DNA of 64,000 nt from Candidatus Krumholzibacteriota bacterium. GTDB taxonomy: Bacteria > Krumholzibacteriota > Krumholzibacteriia > LZORAL124-64-63. The stretch lies in contig JAKLEB010000001.1 in NCBI GenBank assembly GCA_022711765.1, positions 1,470,694-1,534,693 of the forward strand, in the 5' to 3' direction. Every line of letters starts with the position of its first letter. The stretch's first letter is position 1. The position numbers and the translations under genes were made by a program. This document shows positions 45,600 to 54,333 of this stretch, piece after piece. The notes beneath the pieces are model-generated. The model had not been told where the DNA came from. It made no database searches and worked only from the letters and a program-made list of their open reading frames with translations.

Positions 45600-47798
45600 C
45601 TAGTGGATCAACGTCAGCTTCCGCGACGTCACCGTGGTCCCGATCGCGAGGCGCACGATGTAGTCTCCCGAGCCGACGGCGCGCCCCTTCGCGTCCATTC
45701 CCGACCAGGTCAGGTCATGCGCTCCAGCCGGCAGCCGGTCGTCGACCAGGGTGGCGAGGCGCCGACCGGCGAGGTCGTGGACGGTCGCCACCACCCGCTC
45801 GGCGCGGTCGAGGGCGAACGAGACGGTCGTCCGGGGATTGGACGGATTCGGGTGGACCGACACGCCGAGCTGCGATCGCGGCGCTTCTGCGGCATCCCGC
45901 TCCCGGTCCGCGTCGCGCGCCCCGGCCCCCGGCGCGCACTGGGCCGGGAAGATCTGCAGACCGGCGTTCGAGCTCGCCAGGCAGACCAGATCGCCGTTGG
46001 TCGCGATGCCGCGGGTCAGGCCCGGCGCCATGGCGTCGCTCACCAGACGGGGGTGGGACGGATCGGCGATGTCGACCGCTTCCATCCCACCGTCGGTCGC
46101 CGCGAGGTAGGCGAATCCGCCCGCCACGGCGACGTCTTCCGCGCTGCGACCCATGACCGAGGCGATGGTCTCGGGAGACGCCGGATCCTGCAGGCTGACC
46201 ACGTGTAAGCCACCCTGGGTCGCGACGTACGCGTACGGTCCGTCGGCCACGACCCCGCGCGGGATCCGTCCTCCCCCCAGGCTGGTCCCGCCGCGCGCGT
46301 GGGGGTGCCACGGATCGGTGACGTCGAAGCTTCTCAACCCTCCGTATCCGGTGTGCGGGTCGATGATCGTGGCGTAGGCCCAGCCGCCCGACGCGGCGAG
46401 CCGGACGCCCTGCCCGGAGAAGCTGCACTGTCCCCTCACCTCGGGCATGCCGGGGTCGGTGACGTCCACGACGCAGAGCTGGCTGGCCGTCGGATACCCC
46501 GTGAGCACATAGACGGAACCACCGTCCAGGGCGAGCGTAAAGGCCGAATCCGGCAGCGGCGCGCTCGCGACGAGCTGGGGATGCCGGGGATCGGCGACGT
46601 CGACGACCGACAGCCCCGCGGCTCCGTCGGCGACGTAGACGAGACGGCCGGCGACGGCGAGGTCGAGCGGCGTTCCGGGCATCTGCAGGGAACCGACGAC
46701 ACGGGGCGCCTGCGAGGACCAGTCCGAGAGGTCGACGACCCTGAGCCTTCCCGCCGCGGCGACGTAGGCGTGGGATGCGGCGACGCCCACCCGGCTCGCG
46801 CTCCCCGGGATCGGATAGCGTCCCGCGAGCGGCGGACCGGCGGGATTCGCGATGTCGATCACGTACATGCCGTACCAGCAATCCCCCGCGTAGGCGTGGC
46901 CGCCGGCGACGGCCAGGCCACCGCTCGAATCGCGCCGATGGACGAATAACGATCCGACGATCTGCGGATCCCGCGGATCGCGGGCGTCGATGGCGTGGAA
47001 CCCGCGCTCGCCGTAGACGAACACGTGGGTGCCGGATGCCGCCACGTTGTAGACGATGCCGGGTAGCGACACCAGACCGACCAGCTGCAGGTCGAAGGGA
47101 TCGGCGATGTCGAATACCGTCAGATCGAGATTCGCGACGTAGGCGTGGGTGCCGGAGACCGCCACGTCGGAGGCCCAGGTCAGGGGATGGGTGGCGATGA
47201 TCGCCGGGCATCGCGGATCGGACACGTCGACCGCCACGAGCCCGCCGTCGCCCGCGCTGACGAAGACGTGGGAGCCGGAAATCGCCACGCCGGTCGCCGG
47301 TCCGGGCGTTTCGAGGCTGGCGACCACGCGGGTGCCGGACAAGTCGGCGATGTCGATCACCTGGAGACCGGCCTCGCCCGCGGCGACGAACGCGTGGTTC
47401 CCGGCGATCCCGACCGCGCAGGGACCGCCGGTCAGACGCAGCGTCTCCAGGATGCGGGGCGCGCGCGGATCCTGGACGTCGATGGTCGTCAGGCCGGTGC
47501 CGATGGTCAGGTAGACGCGCGAGCCCGCCACGGTCAGTCCCGCGCCGAACGACGGGAGGTCGAGGGAGGTGAGGCGGGACGGGTGCTCGGGATCCGCCAC
47601 GTCGATCACGCTAAAGGCATAGCCGTCGGACAGATAGGCGTAGGGTCCGGCGAGCGCGATCTTGCACGCCGCACCCGTGTTGACGAAACCATCCCTGTGC
47701 AGGTAGTCGCGGTAATCGATACAGTGCGTCGAGGTCCGTGCGGAGCTGATCAGCGATCCCAGGGCGGCGACGAGCAGGATTGACCCACGCGCGAGCAT
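45600..47798 (-). CDS. Secreted LVIVD-repeat beta-propeller protein with FlgD-type C-terminus
   Basis: The precursor has 732 residues: a signal peptide (L-L-V-A-A-L-G-S-L-I-S-S), then about twelve LVIVD-type units (residues about 40-610). Each unit has a V-A-G-x-x-A-Y-V-A-like strand and a V-I-D-I-A-D-P-like turn. They are much more diverged from each other than those of the short relative at 25750-26583. A Cys marks the linker (F-P-A-Q-C). A FlgD-like module with N-P-S-N-P-R-T-T, T-V-H-D-L-A-G-R-R-L and the end L-T-L-I-H closes the protein. AGGAGG lies six bases before the ATG at 47798. It is probably a surface adhesin or binding protein; the ligand is unknown. Confidence 0.88.
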   Translation of the reverse strand: MLARGSILLVAALGSLISSARTSTHCIDYRDYLHRDGFVNTGAACKIALAGPYAYLSDGYAFSVIDVADPEHPSRLTSLDLPSFGAGLTVAGSRVYLTIGTGLTTIDVQDPRAPRILETLRLTGGPCAVGIAGNHAFVAAGEAGLQVIDIADLSGTRVVASLETPGPATGVAISGSHVFVSAGDGGLVAVDVSDPRCPAIIATHPLTWASDVAVSGTHAYVANLDLTVFDIADPFDLQLVGLVSLPGIVYNVAASGTHVFVYGERGFHAIDARDPRDPQIVGSLFVHRRDSSGGLAVAGGHAYAGDCWYGMYVIDIANPAGPPLAGRYPIPGSASRVGVAASHAYVAAAGRLRVVDLSDWSSQAPRVVGSLQMPGTPLDLAVAGRLVYVADGAAGLSVVDVADPRHPQLVASAPLPDSAFTLALDGGSVYVLTGYPTASQLCVVDVTDPGMPEVRGQCSFSGQGVRLAASGGWAYATIIDPHTGYGGLRSFDVTDPWHPHARGGTSLGGGRIPRGVVADGPYAYVATQGGLHVVSLQDPASPETIASVMGRSAEDVAVAGGFAYLAATDGGMEAVDIADPSHPRLVSDAMAPGLTRGIATNGDLVCLASSNAGLQIFPAQCAPGAGARDADRERDAAEAPRSQLGVSVHPNPSNPRTTVSFALDRAERVVATVHDLAGRRLATLVDDRLPAGAHDLTWSGMDAKGRAVGSGDYIVRLAIGTTVTSRKLTLIH

Positions 47799-48119
47799 GA
47801 TCAACCTCCTGACGACGACACGGGTCTTGCGGCCGGCGATGCCATTATAGCGCGATCCGGTCGGGCGGTGGAATGCCGTCAAATCACACGGATGTAGGGG
47901 AATATGAGGCCCTCGGCCGGAATCGGCGGCCGCCGGCACGCGGGTGTCGTGAGGATCTCACGTAGCGCGTACGCCGCGGATCCGGCCGGTTGACTCGCTC
48001 GGGGCCGTGGGCGACTATTCACCCGTGGTCGGCCGCCGGCGGGGAGTCGTCGGCGTGCCCGCACCGTCGGCGAGGCCGTTCGCCTTCCGCCGCCGTCCGC
48101 CCATCCGGAGCAGGGAACC
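47799..48119. other. 321-bp intergenic region with divergent promoters
   Basis: On the minus strand a TATAAT box (47849-47844) lies 46 bases before the LVIVD protein start, without a good -35. On the plus strand TTGACT (47990-47995) followed at 17-18 bases by GACTAT/ACTATT (48013-48019) may serve the aconitase gene. I see no coding sequence. Confidence 0.4.
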
Positions 48120-50075
48120 ATGGCCCAGACCGTCATCGAGAAGATCACGCAGGCCCACGCCGTGGGCTGGCCCCAGGGACGCGAGGTGCGCGCCGGGGCC
48201 TACGTCACGATCCGGCCGGACCACGTCATGACCCACGACAACACCTCGGCGGTCCTGAAGAAGTTCAAGGGGCTCGGCGCCGCGAGGGTGAAGGACTCGC
48301 GCCAGCCGGTCTTCGCCCTCGACCACGAGATCCAGAACACCGCGCCGGACAACCTGGCCAAGTACGCGTCGATCGAGAAGTTCGCCGGCGAGCAGGGCAT
48401 CGTGTTCCACCCCGCCGGGTCCGGCATCGGCCACCAGCTGATGGTCGAGAATGGCTTCGTGAAGCCCGGCGGCTTCGTCGTGGCGAGCGACTCGCACTCG
48501 AACATGTACGGCGGGATCGGCGCCGTGGGAACCCCCATCGTGCGCACCGACGCCGCCGCGGCCTGGGCGACGGGCACGTTCTGGTGGCAGGTGCCGCCGA
48601 TGGTGAAGGTCGTGCTCGAGGGCCGGCTGCGGCCGGGCGTCACCGGCAAGGACGTGATCGTGACCCTGTGCGGGCTCTACAACCAGGGCGAGGTCCTCAA
48701 CGCGGCGGTCGAGTTCACGGGGCCGGGGGTGGCGAGCCTCTCGATCGACGAGCGCCTGGCGATCGCCAACATGACCACGGAATGGGGCGCCCTCGTCGGC
48801 TGGTTCCCGGTCGACGAGATCACGCTCGCGTTCCTGCGAGAGCGCGCCGCCGCGCTCCGCGGCCGCGGCCTCGGCGACCGCCTCCGCGACGCCGAGCTGA
48901 AGCGGTGGGAGACCGACCCTCCGCGGTCCGATCCCGGCGCCGGCTACGCCGCGGAGATCGTGCTCGACCTCGCCGAGGTGAGCCCCTACGTGAGCGGTCC
49001 GGACACCGTGCAGAAGGCGCAGCCGCTCGGCGAGCTGGCCGCCCGCGACGTCGCTGTGCAGAAGGCCTACCTGGTGTCCTGCGTGAACAGCCGGCTCAGC
49101 GACCTGCGGGCCGCGGCGGCCGTGGTGCGGGGCAAGAAGGTCGCCAAGACGGTCGAGTTCTACATCGCGGCGGCGTCGCAGTCGGTCCAGCAAGCCGCCG
49201 AGGCGGACGGCACCTGGCAGACCCTGCTCGACGCCGGCGCGCGCCCGCTGTTGCCCGGCTGCGGACCGTGCATCGGCCTGGGGACGGGGCTGCTCGAACC
49301 GGGCGAGGTCGGCATCTCGGCCACCAACCGCAACTTCAAGGGTCGGATGGGCAGCCGCGACGCGCGGTGCTACCTGGCGAGCCCCGCGATCGTGGCCGCC
49401 TCGGCGCTCGCCGGTCGCATCGCGGGGCCCGCGGACCTGCGGGTCGAGGCGCGCCCCCTGCGGAAGCGCCACCGCACGTTCGCCGCGCCGCAGCCCGCCG
49501 GCGAGACCGAGATCCGCGACGGCTTCCCGGCGGGCCTCGACGGACGCGTGCTCTTCCTGCCGCAAGACAACCTGAACACCGACGGCATCTACGGGAAGGA
49601 CTACACCTACCGCGACGACGTCACCCGCGAGCTAATGGCCAGGGTCGTGATGGAGAACTACGACCCGGGCTTCGCCGCGCGGGTCCAGTCGGGCGACGTC
49701 GTGGTGGGCGGCTTCAACTTCGGCACCGGCAGCAGCCGCGAGCAGGCCGTCACGGCGCTGCAGGCGGCCGGGATCGCGCTGGTGATCGCCGGCAGCTACT
49801 CCCAGACCTACCTGCGCAACGCCTTCAACAACGGTTTCGCCTGCGTCGAGTCGCCCGACCTCGTCGCGGCGCTGAAGGCGGCGCTCGCCGATCGGATCGA
49901 GGCCGGCGAGAAGACGATCGTTCCCGGCGACACGGTCGCGCTCGATTTCGTGCGCGCGGTCGCGACCTGGCGCGGCGCCCGGTACGCGTTCACGCCGCTG
50001 GGGACGGTCGTCCAGGAGCTGGTGATCGCGGGCGGGGTCGAGAACCAGGTCCGGCGGCAGCTGGCAGCCGGCTGA
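48120..50075 (+). CDS. Aconitate hydratase (compact aconitase type)
   Basis: The protein has 651 residues, shorter than AcnA (about 890). The large domain has V-M-T-H-D-N-T-S-A-V, H-P-A-G-S-G-I-G-H-Q-L, D-S-H-S-N-M-Y-G-G-I-G-A and the iron-sulfur ligands: one Cys in S-C-V-N-S-R and two in P-G-C-G-P-C-I-G. The swivelling domain (about 490-640) carries L-P-Q-D-N-L-N-T-D-G-I and the substrate loop G-T-G-S-S-R-E-Q-A. It isomerises citrate and isocitrate in the TCA cycle; homoaconitase or methylaconitase activity cannot be excluded. GAGCAGGGAACC precedes the ATG. A hairpin follows the stop. Confidence 0.92.
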   Translation: MAQTVIEKITQAHAVGWPQGREVRAGAYVTIRPDHVMTHDNTSAVLKKFKGLGAARVKDSRQPVFALDHEIQNTAPDNLAKYASIEKFAGEQGIVFHPAGSGIGHQLMVENGFVKPGGFVVASDSHSNMYGGIGAVGTPIVRTDAAAAWATGTFWWQVPPMVKVVLEGRLRPGVTGKDVIVTLCGLYNQGEVLNAAVEFTGPGVASLSIDERLAIANMTTEWGALVGWFPVDEITLAFLRERAAALRGRGLGDRLRDAELKRWETDPPRSDPGAGYAAEIVLDLAEVSPYVSGPDTVQKAQPLGELAARDVAVQKAYLVSCVNSRLSDLRAAAAVVRGKKVAKTVEFYIAAASQSVQQAAEADGTWQTLLDAGARPLLPGCGPCIGLGTGLLEPGEVGISATNRNFKGRMGSRDARCYLASPAIVAASALAGRIAGPADLRVEARPLRKRHRTFAAPQPAGETEIRDGFPAGLDGRVLFLPQDNLNTDGIYGKDYTYRDDVTRELMARVVMENYDPGFAARVQSGDVVVGGFNFGTGSSREQAVTALQAAGIALVIAGSYSQTYLRNAFNNGFACVESPDLVAALKAALADRIEAGEKTIVPGDTVALDFVRAVATWRGARYAFTPLGTVVQELVIAGGVENQVRRQLAAG

Positions 50076-50090
50076 GGGCGGTCATGGCCC

Positions 50091-50117
50091 GGGAGCGCGC
50101 CGTCGCTGCGCGCTCCC
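50091..50117. terminator. 9-bp hairpin between convergent aconitase and kinase genes
   Basis: GGGAGCGCG and CGCGCTCCC pair around a 9-base loop in the 50-bp gap between the stops at 50075 and 50126. It probably ends both transcripts; there is no T-run. Confidence 0.5.
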
Positions 50118-50125
50118 GCGGCCGC

Positions 50126-52378
50126 TCAACCGTCGAGCACTTCCCGCACCTTGCGCGCGAGATCGGCCGGCGAGAACGGCTTCTGGAGGAACTGCGTCCC
50201 CTCGCTCAGGATCCCGTGGTGGGCGATGACGTTGCTGGTGTAGCCCGACATGTAGAGCGCCGGCAACTGCGGCCAGCGCGCGCTCAACGCCCGGTGGAGC
50301 TGCGCGCCGTTCATCCCTGGCATGACGACGTCCGACAGCAGCAGGGCGAAGGGATCGGTCCGGGCGGCCATCAGATCGACGGCCGCCGCCGGCGACGCCA
50401 CCGCGACCACCTGGTAGCCGTACGTCGTCAGCACCGCCGCGGCCAGGGTCCGCACGGCATCGTCGTCCTCGACGACGAGGATCTGCTCGCTGCCGCGCAG
50501 TTCCCGGGGCGCCGCCGGCACGAGCGGCAGCGGCACCGCGACCACTCGCGGCAGATAGATCTTGAACGTCGACCCGCGGCCGGGCTCGCTGTAGACCCAG
50601 ACGCTGCCCTGGTGCTGCTTGACGATCCCGTGGACGGTCGCCAGGCCGAGCCCGGTGCCGCCGGACTTCGTCGTGAAGAACGGCTCGAAGATCAGGTCGA
50701 TGGTCCGCTGGTCCATGCCGTAGCCGTCGTCGCTGACCGCCAGCTGGACGTGGGGCCCCGGCTGGCTTCCCGGGTGCGTGGCGAGGTAGGTCTCGTCGAG
50801 GTCGACGTTGTGCGTCTCGATGGTCAGGGTGCCGCCGTCCGGCATCGCGTCGGCCGCGTTGACGACGAGGTTGATCAACACGTTGTGGATCTGCGACAAG
50901 TCGGCGCACACGGCACCGAGATCGGCGGCCAGGCTCAGCTTCAGGTTGATGTTCTCGCGCAGCAGCCGCCTCACCATCGGCTCGCTCTCGAGCACGACCT
51001 CGTTGAGGTCGAGGACGAGCATGTCGAGCACCTGCTTGCGCCCGAACGCCAGGAGCTGCGCGGTGAGGTCGCGGGCCCGGCTCGCGGCGCGCACGACGGT
51101 CGTGAGGTCGGCGCGCCGCGGATCATCGGCGGCCAGCGATTCCAGGACCAGGTCGGTGAAACCCAGGATCGGCGTCAGCAGGTTGTTGAAGTCGTGCGCG
51201 ATGCCGCCGGCCAGCCGCCCGATCGCCTCCAGCTTCTGGGCCTGGCGCAGCTGCTCCTCGAGCTGGCGCACCGCGGTGATGTCCCGGCCGACGCCGCAGA
51301 TCGCCGTCACCTCGCCCCGGTCGTCGCGGACCGGGACCTTGAGCATCTCGATGACGACGTTCTTGCCGCGGATGTGCCGCGCGTAGGTCGACCGCTCGGT
51401 GTTGCCCTGCAGCACGGAGAGGTCGAGCCGCCGGTTCTCCTCGGCGTGTTCGCTGCCGAAGAGAGCCGCGTCGTTCTGGCCGACAATCGCCTCGAACGGC
51501 AGCTGGAGCAGCTCCTCGCAAGCGCGGTTCACGTGCGTGTAGTTGAGGTCGCGGTCCTTCAGGAATATGAAGTCGCGGGCGGAATCGAAGAGGGTCCGCA
51601 ACCGGATCTCGCTCACGCGGAGCGCCGTCTCCGCCTGCTGCAGCACCGTGATGTCCTGCAGGACGCCAAAGGCCACGTTGCGCTCGCGGTCGAACTCCGC
51701 GACGGAGTGAATCACCGCGATCCTCCCGTCCACCGGCCGCTGGATGCGGAACGTGACGTCGTAGGGCGCGCGCCCGTCGATCAGCGCCGCCAGGGCCGCA
51801 TCGAGGCGCGGACGGTCCTCGGGCAGGGGAAAGCTCTGGGCCCAGGCGATCGTCATCGGATCGGATCGGCTGGCGCCGTAGATCTCCAGCGTCTGCGCGG
51901 ACGCCTCGACCGTGCGCGTCGTGAAATCGAATTCCCACCAGCCCACGCGGGCGATGTCCTGCGCCCGGGCCAACCGCGCCCGCTCGCGTTCGAGGTCGCG
52001 CCGCAGCCGCCGCCGCAAGCCGACTTCGACCGCGAAACCGGCGTACCGGCCGGCGTCCAGGCGCACGGCGTCGAGCCAGCACCACCGCAGCGACCCGTCG
52101 CGGTGCAGGTACGGGATCTCGCCCGACAGGCGGCCGGCAGCCCGCAGGCGCTCGAAGCGGGCGCGAGCCCGATCGCGCCACGGCAGGGTCACGAGGCTCG
52201 TGAACTCGAGCCCGAGCAGTTCGTCCGGCGAGTGGCCGGTGAGTCGCGACGCCGCGCGGTTGATCAGGACGAAATGGCCGCCGGCGTCGACGACGAAGAC
52301 TCCGTGAGGAGATTGGTCGAGAAGGGCTCGCTGGAGGTCCTGGTCCGGAGATGCGCGGCGAGATTCATGGATCGACAT
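50126..52378 (-). CDS. Soluble PAS-PAS-PAS hybrid histidine kinase with receiver domain
   Basis: The protein has 750 residues and no membrane segments. Three PAS domains (about 15-125, 140-255 and 258-375) are followed by HisKA with phospho-accepting His395 in G-G-I-A-H-D-F-N-N and HATPase_c (about 490-612). The latter has the N box N-L-V-V-N-A-A-D-A-M and the G boxes D-D-G-Y-G-M and G-G-T-G-L-G-L. A C-terminal receiver domain (about 630-750) has Asp683 in L-L-S-D-V-V-M-P-G-M-N and Lys in the K-P-F motif. No separate response regulator is adjacent, so the output partner is unknown. The input is probably a cytoplasmic ligand, light or redox. Confidence 0.93.
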   Translation of the reverse strand: MSIHESRRASPDQDLQRALLDQSPHGVFVVDAGGHFVLINRAASRLTGHSPDELLGLEFTSLVTLPWRDRARARFERLRAAGRLSGEIPYLHRDGSLRWCWLDAVRLDAGRYAGFAVEVGLRRRLRRDLERERARLARAQDIARVGWWEFDFTTRTVEASAQTLEIYGASRSDPMTIAWAQSFPLPEDRPRLDAALAALIDGRAPYDVTFRIQRPVDGRIAVIHSVAEFDRERNVAFGVLQDITVLQQAETALRVSEIRLRTLFDSARDFIFLKDRDLNYTHVNRACEELLQLPFEAIVGQNDAALFGSEHAEENRRLDLSVLQGNTERSTYARHIRGKNVVIEMLKVPVRDDRGEVTAICGVGRDITAVRQLEEQLRQAQKLEAIGRLAGGIAHDFNNLLTPILGFTDLVLESLAADDPRRADLTTVVRAASRARDLTAQLLAFGRKQVLDMLVLDLNEVVLESEPMVRRLLRENINLKLSLAADLGAVCADLSQIHNVLINLVVNAADAMPDGGTLTIETHNVDLDETYLATHPGSQPGPHVQLAVSDDGYGMDQRTIDLIFEPFFTTKSGGTGLGLATVHGIVKQHQGSVWVYSEPGRGSTFKIYLPRVVAVPLPLVPAAPRELRGSEQILVVEDDDAVRTLAAAVLTTYGYQVVAVASPAAAVDLMAARTDPFALLLSDVVMPGMNGAQLHRALSARWPQLPALYMSGYTSNVIAHHGILSEGTQFLQKPFSPADLARKVREVLDG

Positions 52379-52501
52379 CGACCTTGCCTTCCCTGGCCTC
52401 TCGGCCAGCCTGGCGACTGCTGGCCAGGCTAGACTGATTGCGCTGACGTGTCAAATCGCCGCCGGCGGTGGGATCCCGCCGCAAGGTGGGTGGAATATCT
52501 G

Positions 52502-52530
52502 TTGACGTCGTCAATCACATTGCATATAGT
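52502..52530 (+). promoter_or_regulatory. Promoter of the marR-arsM operon
   Basis: TTGACG (52502-52507), exactly 17 bases, then TATAGT (52525-52530) gives a strong sigma70-type promoter 28 bases before the GTG start at 52558. Both operator palindromes overlap its -35 and the bases just after the -10. Confidence 0.7.
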
Positions 52531-52543
52531 TGACTTCGTCAAC
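52502..52543. promoter_or_regulatory. Two TTGAC-N3-GTCAA operators flanking the marR-arsM promoter
   Basis: Site 1, TTGACGTCGTCAA (52502-52514), covers the -35 box. Site 2, GTTGACTTCGTCAAC (52529-52543), covers the end of the -10 box and the probable transcription start. Each is a perfect inverted repeat around a 3-base centre, and the centres are 28 bases apart. This is a typical layout for repression by the MarR-type protein encoded next. Confidence 0.75.
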
Positions 52544-52557
52544 AAAAGGAGCTGGTC

Positions 52558-52986
52558 GTGTCCAATCCCCTCCACGCGGACCTGATCGAGATCGGCTGGT
52601 TCGTCCGGCCCCACGGACAGGACGACCGCGGCGGCGGCGATCTCGGCGCCGCCGAGATCCGCGCGCTGGCGACGGCCGCGGGCGGCTGCTGCGGGACGAT
52701 CCAAGACATCGCGCGCGCCCTCGGCGTGACCCGCAGCGGCGCGACCCGGGTCGTCGACCGCCTCGAGCGGAGCGGATTGGTCTCGCGTTGCTGCTCCGAA
52801 ATCGATCGACGCTGCACCAGCGTGGAGATCACGACGGCCGGCCGGACCGCTCTCGCGGCGGCCTCGCGCCGATTCGCCGAGCGCCTCGACCCGGTGTTGG
52901 CGCCGCTCGCAGAATCCGAACGGGAAGAACTCCGGCGTGCGTTGGCCCTTCTGGCCGGCCTGCTCCGGAATCGCCAAGAAAGGTGA
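52558..52986 (+). CDS. MarR family winged-helix regulator with paired cysteines
   Basis: The protein has 142 residues. The winged helix has T-I-Q-D-I-A-R-A-L-G-V-T-R-S-G-A-T-R-V-V-D-R-L-E-R-S-G-L-V as the recognition region, followed by a wing and a C-terminal dimerisation helix. Cysteines at 44, 45, 78, 79 and 86, unusual for MarR proteins, cluster before helix 3 and on the wing and could bind a soft metalloid. The start is GTG with AAAGGAG six bases upstream. The methyltransferase gene follows after seven bases. I infer an arsenic- or thiol-responsive repressor of its own operon through the two upstream palindromes. Confidence 0.85.
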   Translation: MSNPLHADLIEIGWFVRPHGQDDRGGGDLGAAEIRALATAAGGCCGTIQDIARALGVTRSGATRVVDRLERSGLVSRCCSEIDRRCTSVEITTAGRTALAAASRRFAERLDPVLAPLAESEREELRRALALLAGLLRNRQER

Positions 52987-52993
52987 GAAAGAC

Positions 52994-53773
52994 ATGAACG
53001 ACCCCCGCACCTACCAGCAACACCTCGACGTGGTCCGCGAACGCTACGCCACGATTGCCAGCGGCGCCGAGTCGTCGTGCTGCAGCGGCGGCCAGCCCCT
53101 CGAGCTACGCGACGCCGCCCGCGCGCTGGGCTATTCCGAAGACCAGCTCGCCTCGTTGCCCGACGGCCAGCACCTCACGCTCGGCTGCGGCAATCCGCTC
53201 GCGGCCGCCCTGCTCGAGCCGGGCCAGACGGTCCTGGACCTGGGATCGGGCGCGGGGTTCGATTGCTTCCTCGCCGCCCAGCAGGTCGGCGAGACCGGCC
53301 ACGTGATCGGCGTGGACATGACCGCGGAGATGATCGCCCGGGCGCGCGCCGCCGCGGCGAAGGCAGGCCACGCGAACGTGGAGTTCCGGCTGGGCGAGCT
53401 GTCTCACCTGCCGGTCGCGGACGCGACCGTGGACGTGATCCTCTCGAACTGCGTGGTCAACCTCGTCCCGGACAAGGCCCAGGTGTTCCGCGAGGCGCAC
53501 CGGGTCCTGAAGTCGGGCGGCCGGCTCGCGATCAGCGACGTCGTCCGCTTCGCCGACTTCCCCCCGGACGTGCTCGCGAACGACGCCGCGCTGTGCGCGT
53601 GCATCAGCGGCGCCGCGACCGTCGGCGAGTACGAAGCGGCCCTGCGCGCGGCGGGATTCACGGACATCCGCATCGTGGTGAACGACCGCAGCGGGGAGTT
53701 CATCAAGGACTGGGAGCCGGGCTCGGGAGCGGAGCGCTACGTCCGCTCGGCCCTGATCGAGGCGCGGCGTTGA
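52994..53773 (+). CDS. arsM: Arsenite S-adenosylmethionine methyltransferase-like protein
   Basis: The protein has 259 residues. The Rossmann methyltransferase has V-L-D-L-G-S-G-A-G-F-D as the SAM motif and G-V-D-M-T-A-E-M. ArsM-type cysteines are present: Cys29/Cys30 (S-S-C-C-S-G), Cys65 (G-C-G-N-P), Cys153 (S-N-C-V-V-N-L) and Cys201/Cys203 (C-A-C-I-S-G-A). The late domain has D-I-R-I-V-V-N. ArsM converts As(III) to methylated arsenicals; related enzymes act on other substrates, but the cysteine set supports arsenic. It shares an operon with the cysteine-rich MarR-type gene and ends one base before the convergent GroES gene. Confidence 0.88.
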   Translation: MNDPRTYQQHLDVVRERYATIASGAESSCCSGGQPLELRDAARALGYSEDQLASLPDGQHLTLGCGNPLAAALLEPGQTVLDLGSGAGFDCFLAAQQVGETGHVIGVDMTAEMIARARAAAAKAGHANVEFRLGELSHLPVADATVDVILSNCVVNLVPDKAQVFREAHRVLKSGGRLAISDVVRFADFPPDVLANDAALCACISGAATVGEYEAALRAAGFTDIRIVVNDRSGEFIKDWEPGSGAERYVRSALIEARR

Positions 53774-53774
53774 T

Positions 53775-54176
53775 CTAGTGCGCCGCGCCGTCGTCCCACG
53801 ATTCGCTCTCCGACGCGGGGTCCCATTCCTCGCGGATCAGGACGAGGATCGCGGCGTTCGGCACGATCAGATACTGCTTCTTCTCGAAGGTGATCTCGAT
53901 GGCTGCCTTCTTGAGGAACAGGGCGTAGTCGCCTTCCTGCGCCTGCATCGGCAGGTACCGAGGCGGGGTGTGGTCGTCCGGGTCCTCGTCCACGTCGGCC
54001 GGCTCGGGTATGGGCACGCCGGGACCGACCGACACGACCCAGCCGCCCTGCGCCTGGCGCGCCGAGAGGGCCGTCTGGGGCAGGTAGAGACCAGCGCCAG
54101 TCCGCTCCTCGCCGTTCTCGGGACGGACGAGGATGCGGTCGCCGACGACGATGAGCCTCTTCTTGAGGTCGGCCAT
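53775..54176 (-). CDS. Divergent GroES-like co-chaperonin with acidic insertion
   Basis: The protein has 133 residues, whereas GroES is normally about 95-100. It keeps the core: V-G-D-R-I-L-V-R-P-E, the mobile loop (T-G-A-G-L-Y-L-P-Q-T, residues 26-35), V-V-S-V-G-P-G, then E-G-D-Y-A-L-F and E-K-K-Q-Y-L-I-V-P. Residues 53-76 are an extra acidic, Pro-rich segment (D-V-D-E-D-P-D-D) where the roof hairpin would be, and there is a Ser/Glu/Trp-rich tail after residue 118. No groEL is nearby. It may cap a specialised chaperonin or have another role. The ATG at 54176 is preferred because it opens the conserved K-K-R-L-I-V strand. Confidence 0.82.
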   Translation of the reverse strand: MADLKKRLIVVGDRILVRPENGEERTGAGLYLPQTALSARQAQGGWVVSVGPGVPIPEPADVDEDPDDHTPPRYLPMQAQEGDYALFLKKAAIEITFEKKQYLIVPNAAILVLIREEWDPASESESWDDGAAH

Positions 54177-54307
54177 GGCGTGCCCTCTCTCGAATCCCCG
54201 AACGCGAAGATATCCTCCGGTGGCGGTCGAGCGCAAGCCGACCGCCGGCCGGGGGACCCGGCGGGCAAGTTGCCGCTGGCGCTATTCCCGTTGGTCCTGA
54301 TGGTCAA

Positions 54308-54333
54308 TTGATATTGAGTATATTCACTATCAA
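54308..54333. promoter_or_regulatory. 26-bp near-perfect palindrome upstream of the cytochrome operon
   Basis: TTGATATTGAGTA and TATTCACTATCAA are inverted copies with 11 of 13 positions paired and no spacer. The outer TTGAT and ATCAA arms look like FNR half-sites but with 16 rather than 4 bases between them. The element lies in an AT-rich island 121 bases before the start codon at 54454. Confidence 0.65.

Noticed and set aside
47990..52432. An open plus-strand frame of about 1480 codons across the aconitase and kinase genes
   Set aside because: It overlaps two genes with complete catalytic motifs, and its translation is low-complexity. The real aconitase frame has a ribosome-binding site and all iron-sulfur cysteines.
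54308..54333. A direct FNR site
   Set aside because: The TTGAT and ATCAA arms are 16 bases apart rather than 4, and the intervening bases are themselves palindromic, which points to a longer binding site.
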